The translations under genes were made by a program, and so were the position numbers. The notes beneath the pieces are model-generated. The model was not told the origin of the DNA. It ran no database searches and worked only from the letters and a program-made list of their open reading frames with translations. From Flavobacterium sharifuzzamanii (GTDB lineage: Bacteria; Bacteroidota; Bacteroidia; Flavobacteriales; Flavobacteriaceae): 64,000 bases of DNA. The stretch covers positions 310,001 through 374,000 of the forward strand of contig NZ_QJGZ01000041.1 in NCBI RefSeq assembly GCF_003254585.1. Reading direction: 5' to 3'. How positions within the stretch are numbered: the first letter of the stretch is position 1; each line of letters starts with the position of its first letter. This document shows positions 9,341 to 17,405 of this stretch, piece after piece.

Positions 9341-10303
9341 TTAAAAAAGCAAGTCAACTTGTGAATTAATTTTTTCAATATAATAATCTATTTTTCGAAT
9401 GGCTCGATTAAAGAATATGTTTTGCTCCTTAATACCTGATTGTCCTAGCGGTTTTGAGTTTATGATTTGTTGTTTAAAAAATTGATGCACGTTATTGCAG
9501 CTTTCTTCATTATCGGTAATAAAATAGCCTAAGAGTGTGTAAGGAACAAACATGGTTAACTTTTCGTCCGTTTCGATAAGCATATTATTGTTGAGCAAGA
9601 TTAACTCGTTATAATAGATGTTAAACTTTGTATTTTTTACGTTACATTTTTCCTGAATCAAATTGATAATTCTTTTCAGGTCTTTACAGAGGGCATTTGC
9701 ATTTTTTAAAGAAAGTAAACCGGCTTCATGAAAGTACAGAATTTGTTGTAAACTGCTGTTTATGGTAGTGTCATTCCAAACTTCATTTACCACTGTGTTT
9801 TCATACACATTTTTTAACTTCTGCATATATTCTGCAAAAGATTCTTCGATTATAAAGTTTTCAAAATTGACTTTCTTTTGATTGGCGTTTAAAAGATTCA
9901 GCCATACAAAAGCTTTAAATTTTGATAAGATAGTTCCATCCATAAAATAAAACAGCGGAATATCCTTAGCAGAATAAAATAGTGTTGTGTTGGGATTTTT
10001 AGTCAATACTTCGATTTGTTCTGCCGATGTTTTGAAATATTGAAGCATATCTTTTAAAGTTTCTATTTCAATAGTCTTTTCTATAATTACTTTTTCTCTT
10101 TTCGAAAATAGATTGTCTAATGAAATATTAAAATGATTTGCTAATGTGATGGTTTCATCAATCGAAAATTTACTTTTTTCAGATATTCTTCTGTGTGATG
10201 CATCGTAGCTTATCTCTAAAACTGCAGCAATCTCCTCAATTATAGAAACTGATTTAGGGATTTTAGCTCGAAGCGCTTTTAAAAAGGATTCTTGATATTT
10301 CAT
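9341..10303 (-). CDS. HTH-domain transcriptional regulator
   Basis: 320 residues. The N-terminus carries an XRE-like helix-turn-helix (about 15-65: SIIEEIAAVLEISYDASHRRIS, FSIDETITLANHFNISLDNLF). The remaining 250 residues are predicted mostly helical, with no signal peptide or membrane segment and no effector domain I recognise. It is transcribed away from the exported-protein gene at 10407 and shares a 103-bp intergenic region with it, so it may regulate that gene and itself. A TATATTTG box (minus strand, 10326-10319) lies 16 bp upstream of the start. Confidence 0.85.
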   Translation of the reverse strand: MKYQESFLKALRAKIPKSVSIIEEIAAVLEISYDASHRRISEKSKFSIDETITLANHFNISLDNLFSKREKVIIEKTIEIETLKDMLQYFKTSAEQIEVLTKNPNTTLFYSAKDIPLFYFMDGTILSKFKAFVWLNLLNANQKKVNFENFIIEESFAEYMQKLKNVYENTVVNEVWNDTTINSSLQQILYFHEAGLLSLKNANALCKDLKRIINLIQEKCNVKNTKFNIYYNELILLNNNMLIETDEKLTMFVPYTLLGYFITDNEESCNNVHQFFKQQIINSKPLGQSGIKEQNIFFNRAIRKIDYYIEKINSQVDLLF

Positions 10304-10318
10304 AATTTGCGATAATCA

Positions 10319-10381
10319 CAAATATAAGAAATAGTTTTATTGATTTAAGCAAATTTACATGTGATAATTACAATATGTTTG
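10319..10381. promoter_or_regulatory. Divergent promoter region
   Basis: Two Bacteroidota-type -7 boxes (TAnnTTTG) lie back to back: TATATTTG on the minus strand (10326-10319) for the HTH gene and TATGTTTG on the plus strand (10374-10381) for the gene at 10407. The minus box has a TTTG 23 bp upstream; the plus box has no clear -33 TTG. Between them, GATAATCAC and GTGATAATT form an imperfect inverted pair that could be an operator. Confidence 0.5.
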
Positions 10382-10406
10382 TCCCGTAATTTTAAAATAA
10401 TGATTT

Positions 10407-11150
10407 ATGAAAACATCAATTTTAGTAATTCTAAGTTTTGTTTTTGGATACTCTTACGGTCAGAATTCAGTTCTAATTGAAAATGATCCTGCTGAATTGC
10501 ATTCTCAAATTTTCAGCCTTTCACCAATGTCTAAAAAAGTTGATAAAGTAAATGGACTTGTATTTGGAGTTGGGCATGTTGAAAACAAAAATGTAGAGCA
10601 TCAAACAATAAACGGATTAAACATGGAAGCTAATCCAGCACCAGTAGTTGGAGCATTCTATGCTTTTATGTCCTTAATGTATATGGATGAGATAATTAAA
10701 AACAATAAAAAATCGGATAGCATTAAAAATACTGAAGATTATTATAAAATTAAGAATATGAATCATTTTCCTCATTTAAGACTAAATGGTATAAATGTTA
10801 GTACGGGATGTTTCTTTACCACAACTAGTATGAATGGATTAAATGTATCTGTTGGAAATAAATTCAATAATTTTAATGGGCTTTCGGTTACAGTTTTAGG
10901 AACAATTTCAGATCAACAAAACGGGCTTTCGATTGGTATTTATAATGCTAATAATAGTTTGGCAGGCTCAACAGTTGGAATTTACAACCAATCCTATCAA
11001 TTAAGAGGATTGCACCTGGGAATTTTTAATCAAACCAGAATTAACAGAGGTGTACAAATTGGCGTTTTGAACAAGTCAAATTCAAAAGGCTTTCAGATGG
11101 GGCTTTGGAATGTAAATAATAAAAGGTCAATGCCTTTCTTAAACTGGTAA
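10407..11150 (+). CDS. LA_2272-like surface repeat protein
   Basis: 247 residues with a signal peptide (to SYGQ, residue 19). From about residue 50 onward it is built of short degenerate repeats of the kind NGLxxxVxN / GIxNxxxxLxG: NGLNMEANPA, NGINVSTGCF, NGLNVSVGNK, NGLSVTVLG, NGLSIGIYNAN, VGIYNQSYQLRGLHLGIFNQ, RGVQIGVLNKS, GFQMGLWNVN. This matches the repeat type annotated as the LA_2272 surface family; its function is not known. It is followed 3 bp later by a second exported-protein gene, so the two form an operon. Confidence 0.75.
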   Translation: MKTSILVILSFVFGYSYGQNSVLIENDPAELHSQIFSLSPMSKKVDKVNGLVFGVGHVENKNVEHQTINGLNMEANPAPVVGAFYAFMSLMYMDEIIKNNKKSDSIKNTEDYYKIKNMNHFPHLRLNGINVSTGCFFTTTSMNGLNVSVGNKFNNFNGLSVTVLGTISDQQNGLSIGIYNANNSLAGSTVGIYNQSYQLRGLHLGIFNQTRINRGVQIGVLNKSNSKGFQMGLWNVNNKRSMPFLNW

Positions 11151-11153
11151 ATT

Positions 11154-11771
11154 ATGAGACGATGTTTATTACTACTAATTCTTATATTTTCAGAATTTAC
11201 ATTTGCCCAAAATGAATCTCAAAATTTATCTGATGAATACGAGAGGGTTTATGTTGAAGCTGGTTTTGTGCAGCCAATAGGAGAGCTTTCTGATAAGTTT
11301 GATTTATCGCCGTCATTTGGATTTTGGTTTAGAAATAAATTAAATCGGGAAGATTTTGTAGATTTTGGATTTAACTTTTTTGTGCCAAAAAATCCTGTCG
11401 ATGTCAATTTTAAATATCGGGATTCTATTGTACAATACAAATCGAGTCATTTTGCGATAAATATGGGAACGCGTTTTGCAAAAGTTATTCCGTTATCTCG
11501 GCAAAAAACAGATTTTAATTTAGAATGGAATTCGGGAATTGGTTTGGCTCTAAATTTTTATAATGCTCCAAAAGAATTAGAATTTGGAAAGGGAGAACAC
11601 GCAAAAGAAGTTTTGACTACATTTTATTTATCACAAGGAATCAAGATTAATTATAGAAATACCGGATTGCAATGTCATTATCAATGGTCGCCTTATAATT
11701 TGTTTAATGATCAAGTTGAAAAGAATTTTGGTTCCCAAAGTTTGATGTTTGGAATCGTTTACAGACAATAG
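11154..11771 (+). CDS. Predicted outer-membrane beta-barrel protein
   Basis: 205 residues with a signal peptide (LLLLILIFSEFTFAQ). The mature part has alternating aromatic/polar strands (YVEAGFVQPIGELSDKF, SFGFWFRNKLN, VDFGFNFFVP, FAINMGTRFA) and ends SLMFGIVYRQ, typical of a small porin-like barrel. No exact family recognised. It is co-transcribed with the repeat protein upstream and ends in the bidirectional terminator shared with pnp. Confidence 0.7.
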   Translation: MRRCLLLLILIFSEFTFAQNESQNLSDEYERVYVEAGFVQPIGELSDKFDLSPSFGFWFRNKLNREDFVDFGFNFFVPKNPVDVNFKYRDSIVQYKSSHFAINMGTRFAKVIPLSRQKTDFNLEWNSGIGLALNFYNAPKELEFGKGEHAKEVLTTFYLSQGIKINYRNTGLQCHYQWSPYNLFNDQVEKNFGSQSLMFGIVYRQ

Positions 11772-11781
11772 TAAAAGCAAA

Positions 11782-11813
11782 AAATCCCGTTTCGATTAAA
11801 TGAAACGGGATTT
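11782..11813. terminator. Bidirectional terminator between 11771 and pnp
   Basis: 12-bp perfect stem AAATCCCGTTTC / GAAACGGGATTT with an 8-nt loop, lying between convergent genes and A/T-rich on both sides. It is a sister hairpin to 9266-9299. Confidence 0.88.
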
Positions 11814-11820
11814 CTCTATG

Positions 11821-11851
11821 AATAAACCTTTAGTAAACTAAGATCTGATTA
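11821..11851 (-). repeat. 31-bp exact repeat, copy 2
   Basis: Identical over 31 bases to 2593-2623. Here the repeat includes the pnp stop codon (11849-11851) and runs toward the terminator, so it forms the start of the pnp 3' untranslated region. Confidence 0.8.
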
Positions 11852-13993
11852 CTCTTTTTTCTCCTCACGTGGAGGTCTTGGAACAAGTGCTTTTTTAGAC
11901 ACTTTTTCTTTTTTAGTTTTAGGGTCAACTCCTAAGTATTTCACTTGGAAAACATCTCCCATTTTAACAACATCGGCAACATTTTCAGTGCGCTCCCAAG
12001 CTAGCTCAGATACGTGAAGCAATACTTCGTTTCCTGGTGCAGCAGTATATTCTACTACAGCTCCAAAATCAAGCATCTTGATTACTTTTACTTCGTATGC
12101 TTCTCCAACTTGTGGTTTGAAAGTTAATGCATCAATTTTAGCCAATACTGCTTTGATGCCATCAGGATTAGTTCCTAAAATTTCAACTACACCTTGCTCA
12201 TCTACTTCGTTGATTACGATTGTAGTTCCTGTAGCTTTTTGTAATTCTTGAATTACTTTTCCTCCAGGACCGATTAATGCTCCAATAAAGTTTCCAGGAA
12301 TAGTTCTAGTAATGATTTTTGGCGCATGAGCTTTAACTTCTGCTCTTGGAGTTGCAATAGTTTCAGTTAATTTACCTAAAATGTGTAAACGTCCATCACG
12401 AGCTTGTGCCAAAGCTTGTTCCATAATGTCATAACGCAATCCTTCGATTTTGATATCCATTTGGCAAGCAGTAATACCGTCAGCAGTTCCAGTCACTTTA
12501 AAATCCATATCTCCTAAGTGATCTTCATCTCCTAAGATATCAGACAATACAGCAAATTTCTCACCGTCAGTAATTAATCCCATAGCAATACCAGAAACTG
12601 GTTTTGTCATTTGAACCCCAGCATCCATAAGAGCCATTGTTCCAGCACAAACTGTTGCCATAGAAGAAGAACCGTTAGATTCTAGAACTTCAGAAACAAC
12701 ACGAATTGTATAAGGACAATCTGCAGGAATCATATTTTTTAATGCTCTTTGAGCTAAGTTACCGTGACCAACTTCTCTTCTTGAAGTTCCTCTTAATGGT
12801 TTTGCTTCACCAGTAGAGAAAGGAGGGAAGTTATAGTGTAAGTAGAATTTCTCTTCACCTTGTTCAGATGGAGAATCGATTTGATTAGCTTCTTTAGAAG
12901 TTCCTAAAGTTACAGTAGCCAAAGCTTGAGTTTCTCCACGTGTAAATAAAGAAGATCCGTGTACAGATGGCAAATAATCAGTTTCACACCAGATTGGTCT
13001 GATCTCTGTAGTTTTTCTACCGTCTAGACGAATTCCTTTTTCAAGAATTACGTTACGAACCGCTTCTTTGTTTGTTTTGTAGAAGTATTTTCCAACTAAA
13101 CCTGCAAGATCTGCATTTTCAGCATATTCTTCTTCAGTAAATAAAGCTTTAGCTTCTTCTTTTACTGCTGCGAATTTTTCACCTCTTTCAGCTTTTCCTG
13201 AAGCTTCTTGTGCAATTGCATAGCATTTGTCGTAAGCAGCAGCTTTTACTTTAGCGTAAACAGCTTCGTCTTCAATTTCACCTTCGTAAGTTCTGTATTC
13301 TTGAGAGCTCAATTTTGCTCTTAATTTTTGTTGAGCAACAATTTGAACTTTAATAGCTTCGTGAGCAAATTTAATTGCCTCAACCATTTCAGCTTCTGAA
13401 ATTTCTTTCATCTCACCTTCAACCATTGCAACAGAATCCATAGAAGCTCCAATCATCATGTCGATATCAGATTTTTCTAATTCTTCTCTGCTTGGGTTGA
13501 TTACTAATTTTCCGTCGATACGAGCAACACGTACTTCAGAAATTAAGTTATAAAACGGAATGTCAGAAACAGCTAATGCTGCAGATGCTGCTAAACCAGC
13601 TAATGCGTCTGGCATAACGTTATCGTCATGAGACATTAATTGAATCATAACCTGAGTTTCAGCGTGGTAATCATCTGGGAAAAGAGGACGTAAAACACGG
13701 TCTACTAATCTCATTGTTAATACTTCGCTGTCACTTGGTCTTGCTTCTCTTTTGAAAAATCCTCCTGGGAAACGTCCCGCAGCGGCGAATTTTTCACGGT
13801 AATCTACCGTTAATGGTAAAAAGTCAACACCTGGGTTAGATGTTCTTGCAGAAACTGCTGTTGCTAAAAGCATACAGTTTCCTAAACGTACAACAACTGA
13901 ACCATCGGCTTGTTTTGCTAATTTACCAGTTTCGATTGAGATGCTTCTTCCATCTCCTAAATCGATAATTTCTTGTGAAACTTGTGGAATCAT
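11849..13993 (-). CDS. pnp: Polyribonucleotide nucleotidyltransferase (PNPase)
   Basis: 714 residues, the usual length. It has two RNase PH domains separated by an alpha-helical linker, then a KH domain (about 560-620; GNFIGALIGPGGKVIQEL) and an S1 domain (about 625-695; VGEAYEVKVIKMLDFGAVVEY, LHVSELAWERTENV) with a Lys-rich tail. Landmarks of the PH cores are FPGGFFKREARPSDSEVL and PLRGTSRREVGHGNLAQRAL. The enzyme degrades RNA 3'-5' by phosphorolysis. It is downstream of rpsO, the classic order. A weak Shine-Dalgarno-like AAAGGA sits before the ATG, and the leader holds a long stem-loop (14019-14075). Confidence 0.98.
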   Translation of the reverse strand: MIPQVSQEIIDLGDGRSISIETGKLAKQADGSVVVRLGNCMLLATAVSARTSNPGVDFLPLTVDYREKFAAAGRFPGGFFKREARPSDSEVLTMRLVDRVLRPLFPDDYHAETQVMIQLMSHDDNVMPDALAGLAASAALAVSDIPFYNLISEVRVARIDGKLVINPSREELEKSDIDMMIGASMDSVAMVEGEMKEISEAEMVEAIKFAHEAIKVQIVAQQKLRAKLSSQEYRTYEGEIEDEAVYAKVKAAAYDKCYAIAQEASGKAERGEKFAAVKEEAKALFTEEEYAENADLAGLVGKYFYKTNKEAVRNVILEKGIRLDGRKTTEIRPIWCETDYLPSVHGSSLFTRGETQALATVTLGTSKEANQIDSPSEQGEEKFYLHYNFPPFSTGEAKPLRGTSRREVGHGNLAQRALKNMIPADCPYTIRVVSEVLESNGSSSMATVCAGTMALMDAGVQMTKPVSGIAMGLITDGEKFAVLSDILGDEDHLGDMDFKVTGTADGITACQMDIKIEGLRYDIMEQALAQARDGRLHILGKLTETIATPRAEVKAHAPKIITRTIPGNFIGALIGPGGKVIQELQKATGTTIVINEVDEQGVVEILGTNPDGIKAVLAKIDALTFKPQVGEAYEVKVIKMLDFGAVVEYTAAPGNEVLLHVSELAWERTENVADVVKMGDVFQVKYLGVDPKTKKEKVSKKALVPRPPREEKKE

Positions 13994-14018
13994 AAATTTT
14001 TCCTTTTTGATTATACAA

Positions 14019-14075
14019 TGGGTTTTAGTTGTGTTGTAGTTGTTGTTGTGTGTAGTTGTTGTTATCTAAAACCCA
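14019..14075 (-). promoter_or_regulatory. pnp leader stem-loop with CA-rich loop
   Basis: On the minus strand TGGGTTTTAG (14075-14066) and CTAAAACCCA (14028-14019) form a perfect 10-bp stem around a loop of about 37 nt made of CAACAACA-like sequence. It ends 25 nt before the pnp start codon. In Escherichia coli pnp is autoregulated through its leader; a similar role here is inference. Confidence 0.6.
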
Positions 14076-14136
14076 ATGAAAAACCAAACTTTTTTTCTTG
14101 TAATATGCTTATTATAAATAGCTATAATGTAAAAAC

Positions 14137-14164
14137 AAAAAGAGGCACTCTCGCACCTCTTTTC
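14137..14164 (-). terminator. rpsO terminator
   Basis: Stem AAAAGAGG / CCTCTTTT with inner wobble pairs and a GAGA loop, followed on the minus strand by a T run (CTCTTTTTGTTTTT). It lies 9 bp beyond the rpsO stop, upstream of pnp, so pnp may depend on read-through or its own promoter. Confidence 0.75.
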
Positions 14165-14172
14165 TATATTGA

Positions 14173-14439
14173 TTATTTTCTGATATTCAATACTTTGATA
14201 ATCTCACGATATCTGTTGATATCTTTCTTTTTCAAGTAGTCCAACAAAGCTCTTCTTTTACCTACTAATAGTACAAGAGAACGCTCAGTGTTGTAATCGT
14301 GACGATTTTTTTTCAAGTGTTCAGTTAAGTGAGAAATTCTGTAAGTGAACAACGCGATTTGACCTTCTGCGCTTCCAGTGTTTGTTGCACCACCGTGTTG
14401 TGCGAAGATTTCTTCTTTCTTTTCTTTAGTTAAATACAT
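14173..14439 (-). CDS. rpsO: 30S ribosomal protein S15
   Basis: 88 residues, the normal size. Family landmarks are EGQIALFTYRISHLTEHLKK, SLVLLVGKRRALLDYLKK and RYREIIKVLNIRK. It binds 16S rRNA early in small-subunit assembly. A good TTTG-N20-TAATTTTG promoter lies upstream and a terminator directly downstream, before pnp. Confidence 0.98.
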   Translation of the reverse strand: MYLTKEKKEEIFAQHGGATNTGSAEGQIALFTYRISHLTEHLKKNRHDYNTERSLVLLVGKRRALLDYLKKKDINRYREIIKVLNIRK

Positions 14440-14495
14440 TCCAATATTATTTAATGATTTTTATGTATGTCAATACAACTTTTGTAAGACGGGTG

Positions 14496-14527
14496 CAAAA
14501 TTAGATTAAAAAAACAGAAAAATCAAA
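14496..14527 (-). promoter_or_regulatory. rpsO promoter
   Basis: Minus-strand TTTG (14527-14524), 20-bp spacer, then TAATTTTG (14503-14496), matching the Bacteroidota -33/-7 consensus. The start codon is 57 bp downstream. Confidence 0.7.
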
Positions 14528-14614
14528 AAAAAATAAAAGAATCTAAAAAATTGGCGTAAGAAATTTGTTTTTAAAGATTTACATCTGTTTTTTCTGCTTA
14601 ATTTAAGCTGATTT

Positions 14615-15310
14615 CTATTTTGACTTCAGAGATTTTTTGCCCGATTGCTTTTCGCTTAAAGAGGAATAAGAAAATTTTACATTGTCTCCATCAATACTTA
14701 CTCCAGAAATTAAAATTCCTCGATCGTAGTTGTCAACAAATGTAGTTTTTCTAAGACTATCACTTCCTTCCCAAACGCCTTGCTTTAATCCATCTTTGAT
14801 TGGGCCTTTTTGTGTCACAAATTTATCATTTTCTTCAAACTCGCCGTTCCCATCTGTTACAGTTTGATTCTTATTTTCGTCCCAGCAATTAAGAATCAGA
14901 GTCTGCTGTTTTTTTGTTTTCGAATCCCAGAGATTCTGAATCTCAGATTTCTTATTTTGATTTTCGTACCAATTAATTTCTTTGCCGTTTTTATGATCTT
15001 CAGAATAATTTATAACAGATTCTTTTGCGCCATTTTTATAATAGCAAATAAACTCTCCGTCTTTTTTCAAAACATCTCGGTCCAAAGTTGATCCTGTCAT
15101 TTTCCTCCTTCCATTTTTGTAGAAATCAGTAACAACATAACGGATACTTTTCTGCGAATAATTGGTAATTACTCTTGTGTAAGCATAATTTTCTGGTGTG
15201 CATTCACGATTTAAAGAATCTAAAAAGATTTTTTTAGACATCATGCTAATTTGCGCAGACAGATTAACTGAAATTATCAGAAGCAATAAGATGAAGATGT
15301 TTCTTTTCAT
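14615..15310 (-). CDS. Exported MORN-like (YwqK-type) repeat protein
   Basis: 231 residues with a signal peptide (MKRNIFILLLLIISVNLSAQ). The middle has MORN-like units with the pattern G-x-x-x-x-Y-x-N-G: KDGEFICYYKNGAKES, KNGKEINWYENQNKKSE and KDGLKQGVWEG. This resembles the YwqK-like group of Bacteroidota exported proteins; the cellular role is unknown. It stands alone, convergent with nothing, after rpsO and before the fRMsr gene on the same strand (33-bp gap). Confidence 0.7.
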   Translation of the reverse strand: MKRNIFILLLLIISVNLSAQISMMSKKIFLDSLNRECTPENYAYTRVITNYSQKSIRYVVTDFYKNGRRKMTGSTLDRDVLKKDGEFICYYKNGAKESVINYSEDHKNGKEINWYENQNKKSEIQNLWDSKTKKQQTLILNCWDENKNQTVTDGNGEFEENDKFVTQKGPIKDGLKQGVWEGSDSLRKTTFVDNYDRGILISGVSIDGDNVKFSYSSLSEKQSGKKSLKSK

Positions 15311-15343
15311 TCAGTTCTATTTTTTATCTTAAAAATAGTTCTT

Positions 15344-15799
15344 CTAGAATAATTTAGCAACTTCTTGATTTACAAATTCTAAAAATCTTTCGTCAGCTTC
15401 TGTAAACGGATCAATAACGTGGCTGTCAATATCAATTTGGCCAATATTTACTCCATTCACAAAAAGAGGCACTACGATTTCTGACTTAACTGTTAAACTG
15501 CAGGCAATATAATTGTCTTGCGCTTTAACGTCGGGTACTACAAAATTAGCATTGCTTTCGGCAACCTGACCGCAGATTCCTTTACCAAACGGAATAACGG
15601 TATGGTCTGTTTCTGCTCCAACGTAAGGTCCTAAGTGTAGCGTTTTGGCGTCGTGATTTGCAAAATAAAAACCAACCCAGTTATAATATTCTACGTTTTC
15701 GTTTAAAAGCTTGCAAACTGCTAATAATTTTTCGTCTCTATTTTTTTGAATGTCAGCAATAATGCTGGTTATCTGTGGTTGTAATTCTTGAAATGTCAT
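15344..15799 (-). CDS. msrC: GAF-domain free methionine-(R)-sulfoxide reductase
   Basis: 150 residues from the ATG at 15799. A single GAF domain spans almost the whole protein (YYNWVGFYFANHDAKTLHLG, VIPFGKGICGQVAESN, YIACSLTVKSEIVVPLFVNG, IGQIDIDSHVIDPFTEADER). It reduces free Met-R-sulfoxide with thioredoxin. Cys76 and Cys100 correspond to the pair Cys94/Cys118 of E. coli YebR; the third Cys (Cys84 of YebR) is absent. A start further upstream (to 15919) is unlikely, because it would add a 40-residue Phe-rich tail overlapping the divergent xrtF. Confidence 0.88.
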   Translation of the reverse strand: MTFQELQPQITSIIADIQKNRDEKLLAVCKLLNENVEYYNWVGFYFANHDAKTLHLGPYVGAETDHTVIPFGKGICGQVAESNANFVVPDVKAQDNYIACSLTVKSEIVVPLFVNGVNIGQIDIDSHVIDPFTEADERFLEFVNQEVAKLF

Positions 15800-15869
15800 G
15801 ATATTAAATTTTATACAAAAGTATTTAAAGCTGAACTCAAAAAATATATAAATTTGAAAAAAAAATCTC

Positions 15870-16406
15870 TTGAAAAAATATTTAGTCCAGTTTAAGCCAT
15901 TCCTGATTTTTATAAGCATTTTTTTTCTGACATATATTGTCTTTACAATTCTTTATAAATTTTATTTAAATAGTTATCAGGCAGAAGATCTTGATGCTAT
16001 AACCATGATTTCTGGAAGAAATTCAGAACAATTGCTGAAGCTTTTTGATTATGATGTAATAATTCAGAAAAATTCACAAAACCCATGGCAGGATATTATT
16101 CTAAATGGCAGATTTATAGCGCACATAACCGAAGGCTGTAATGCTGTAAGTGTGATGATACTTTTTGTATCGTTTGTAGCGGCTTTTTCTGGAAATTTAA
16201 AAAAGACACTATTGTTTATAATCTTTGGACTTATATCCATTTATATTCTAAATGTTATTAGGATTTCGCTTCTGATTGTGCTTGTGTATCACTTTCCGCA
16301 ATATACCCATTTTCTGCATGGAACTTTTTTTCCTTTGATGATTTACGGATATGTTTTTATTTTATGGATTTTCTGGATCAATAGATTTTCAAAATATGCT
16401 AAATAA
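15870..16406 (+). CDS. xrtF: Exosortase family protein XrtF
   Basis: 178 residues with about five membrane segments. The exosortase signature is present: Cys90 in HITEGCNAVSVM, Arg131 in LNVIRISLL and a His in THFLHGTFF (150). Exosortases are membrane cysteine transpeptidases that process proteins with a short C-terminal sorting tail. XrtF is the flavobacterial type, whose targets are poorly known. The next gene, overlapping by 11 bp, is its usual partner. No protein with an obvious sorting tail is encoded in this window. Confidence 0.9.
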   Translation: MKKYLVQFKPFLIFISIFFLTYIVFTILYKFYLNSYQAEDLDAITMISGRNSEQLLKLFDYDVIIQKNSQNPWQDIILNGRFIAHITEGCNAVSVMILFVSFVAAFSGNLKKTLLFIIFGLISIYILNVIRISLLIVLVYHFPQYTHFLHGTFFPLMIYGYVFILWIFWINRFSKYAK

Positions 16407-16842
16407 ATTAAAAGAAAATAAGTTAAAAATCTTTGTTACAATTGTTGTTGTAATAGGTTTTGCATTGATTAGAACATTTGAAAGTAAATTGTTTTATGAT
16501 CCTTTTCTGGCATACTTCAATGCTGATTTTCATTCAATACCATATCCTTCAGTTGAAAATTTTAAGCTTTTTGCAGGGCTTTTTTTTCGGTATTTTTTAA
16601 ATTCGGCTTTATCACTTTTGCTTATTTTTATTCTGTTCCAGAATCGAGACATTTTTAAATTCAGTCTGTTTGTTTACAGCTTATTATTGGTCTTGTTTTT
16701 AATGGCATTTTACATCATTCTCGAATATTTTCCAAACGGAAGCTGGCTACTGTTTTATGTGCGTCGATTTTTAATTCAGCCTATTTTAGTGCTATTATTT
16801 ATTCCTGGATTTTACTATCAGCTTCAAAAAACTAAAAAATAA
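16396..16842 (+). CDS. Exosortase F system-associated membrane protein
   Basis: 148 residues from the ATG at 16396 (MLNKLKENK), which overlaps the xrtF stop. There are about four membrane helices, with an FESKLFYDPFLAYFNADF segment after the first and ILEYFPNGSWLLFYVRRFLIQP near the end. Genes of this kind follow xrtF throughout the Flavobacteriaceae. The biochemical role is unknown; it is probably a subunit or chaperone of the exosortase. An earlier ATG at 16351 would overlap xrtF by more and is less likely. Confidence 0.85.
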   Translation: MLNKLKENKLKIFVTIVVVIGFALIRTFESKLFYDPFLAYFNADFHSIPYPSVENFKLFAGLFFRYFLNSALSLLLIFILFQNRDIFKFSLFVYSLLLVLFLMAFYIILEYFPNGSWLLFYVRRFLIQPILVLLFIPGFYYQLQKTKK

Positions 16843-16876
16843 CATTTGTTTAGGTTTTTTTTATGCGGTTTTTAAA

Positions 16877-16884
16877 TAGCTTTG
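16877..16884 (+). promoter_or_regulatory. -7 box just before HYC_CC_PP gene
   Basis: TAGCTTTG fits TAnnTTTG and lies only 4 bp before the ATG at 16889. Transcription from it would start at or next to the start codon, implying a leaderless mRNA. There is no good -33 element at the normal distance, so confidence is low. Confidence 0.35.
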
Positions 16885-16888
16885 CAGT

Positions 16889-17287
16889 ATGAATTTGAAA
16901 AAGTGTACAGGTCTATTTTTAGCGTTCCTTTTATTGGTCTCCAATATTGGGTTTGCTTTTGACGTGCATTATTGTGGCGGAGAAATTGCCTCGGTTTCTT
17001 TAAAAACTACAGCAGAACCTGTTGTTGAAAAGAAATGTTGCGGTTCTAAAGAGAAAGAAAACTCTTGCTGTAAAGATAAAGTTGTTCATTTCGAAAAGAA
17101 ATCAGACAACGCAACAATCAAATTCTTCTTTTTTCAATTTGCTTTCCCGGCAGTTATACAAGATTATAAGCCTTTAGTCTTTTTAGAAGTTCCAACTTTT
17201 AAAAAGAAAGAAGTTCTTTCGTATTACGCTGATGCGAATGCGCCCCCCTTATTTAAATTATACCATCAGTATATTTTCTATTCCTGA
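16889..17287 (+). CDS. HYC_CC_PP family protein
   Basis: 132 residues with an N-terminal hydrophobic signal segment (TGLFLAFLLLVSNIGFAF). The three family landmarks are present: HYC (27-29), CC pairs (50-51, and 60-61 in NSCCKDK), and a C-terminal ANAPPLFKLYHQ. Cys and His placement suggests metal binding in the periplasm. It heads a cluster with a TonB receptor and an HMA-domain protein, which fits handling of copper or a similar soft metal. That role is inferred from residues and context. Confidence 0.8.
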   Translation: MNLKKCTGLFLAFLLLVSNIGFAFDVHYCGGEIASVSLKTTAEPVVEKKCCGSKEKENSCCKDKVVHFEKKSDNATIKFFFFQFAFPAVIQDYKPLVFLEVPTFKKKEVLSYYADANAPPLFKLYHQYIFYS

Positions 17288-17405
17288 TTTTAATGTTAAG
17301 ATGCAGTGCAAGTCTTAATCAAGACTTTGTATTTACATTTTGATAGTTTTTGTTTTTGAAAAACATCAAAAATGTAATTCTATTTAAACATTAAAATCTT
17401 TTTTT

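Noticed and set aside
13982..14239. Plus-strand frame of 85 codons between pnp and rpsO
   Set aside because: It overlaps the pnp start and the rpsO end and crosses the pnp leader hairpin and rpsO terminator. Its Val/Cys-rich run is only the reverse of the CAACAA loop.
15800..15919. N-terminal extension of the GAF-domain reductase
   Set aside because: The 40 extra residues are Phe/Lys-rich with no homology to the family and overlap divergent xrtF. The ATG at 15799 gives the normal family length.
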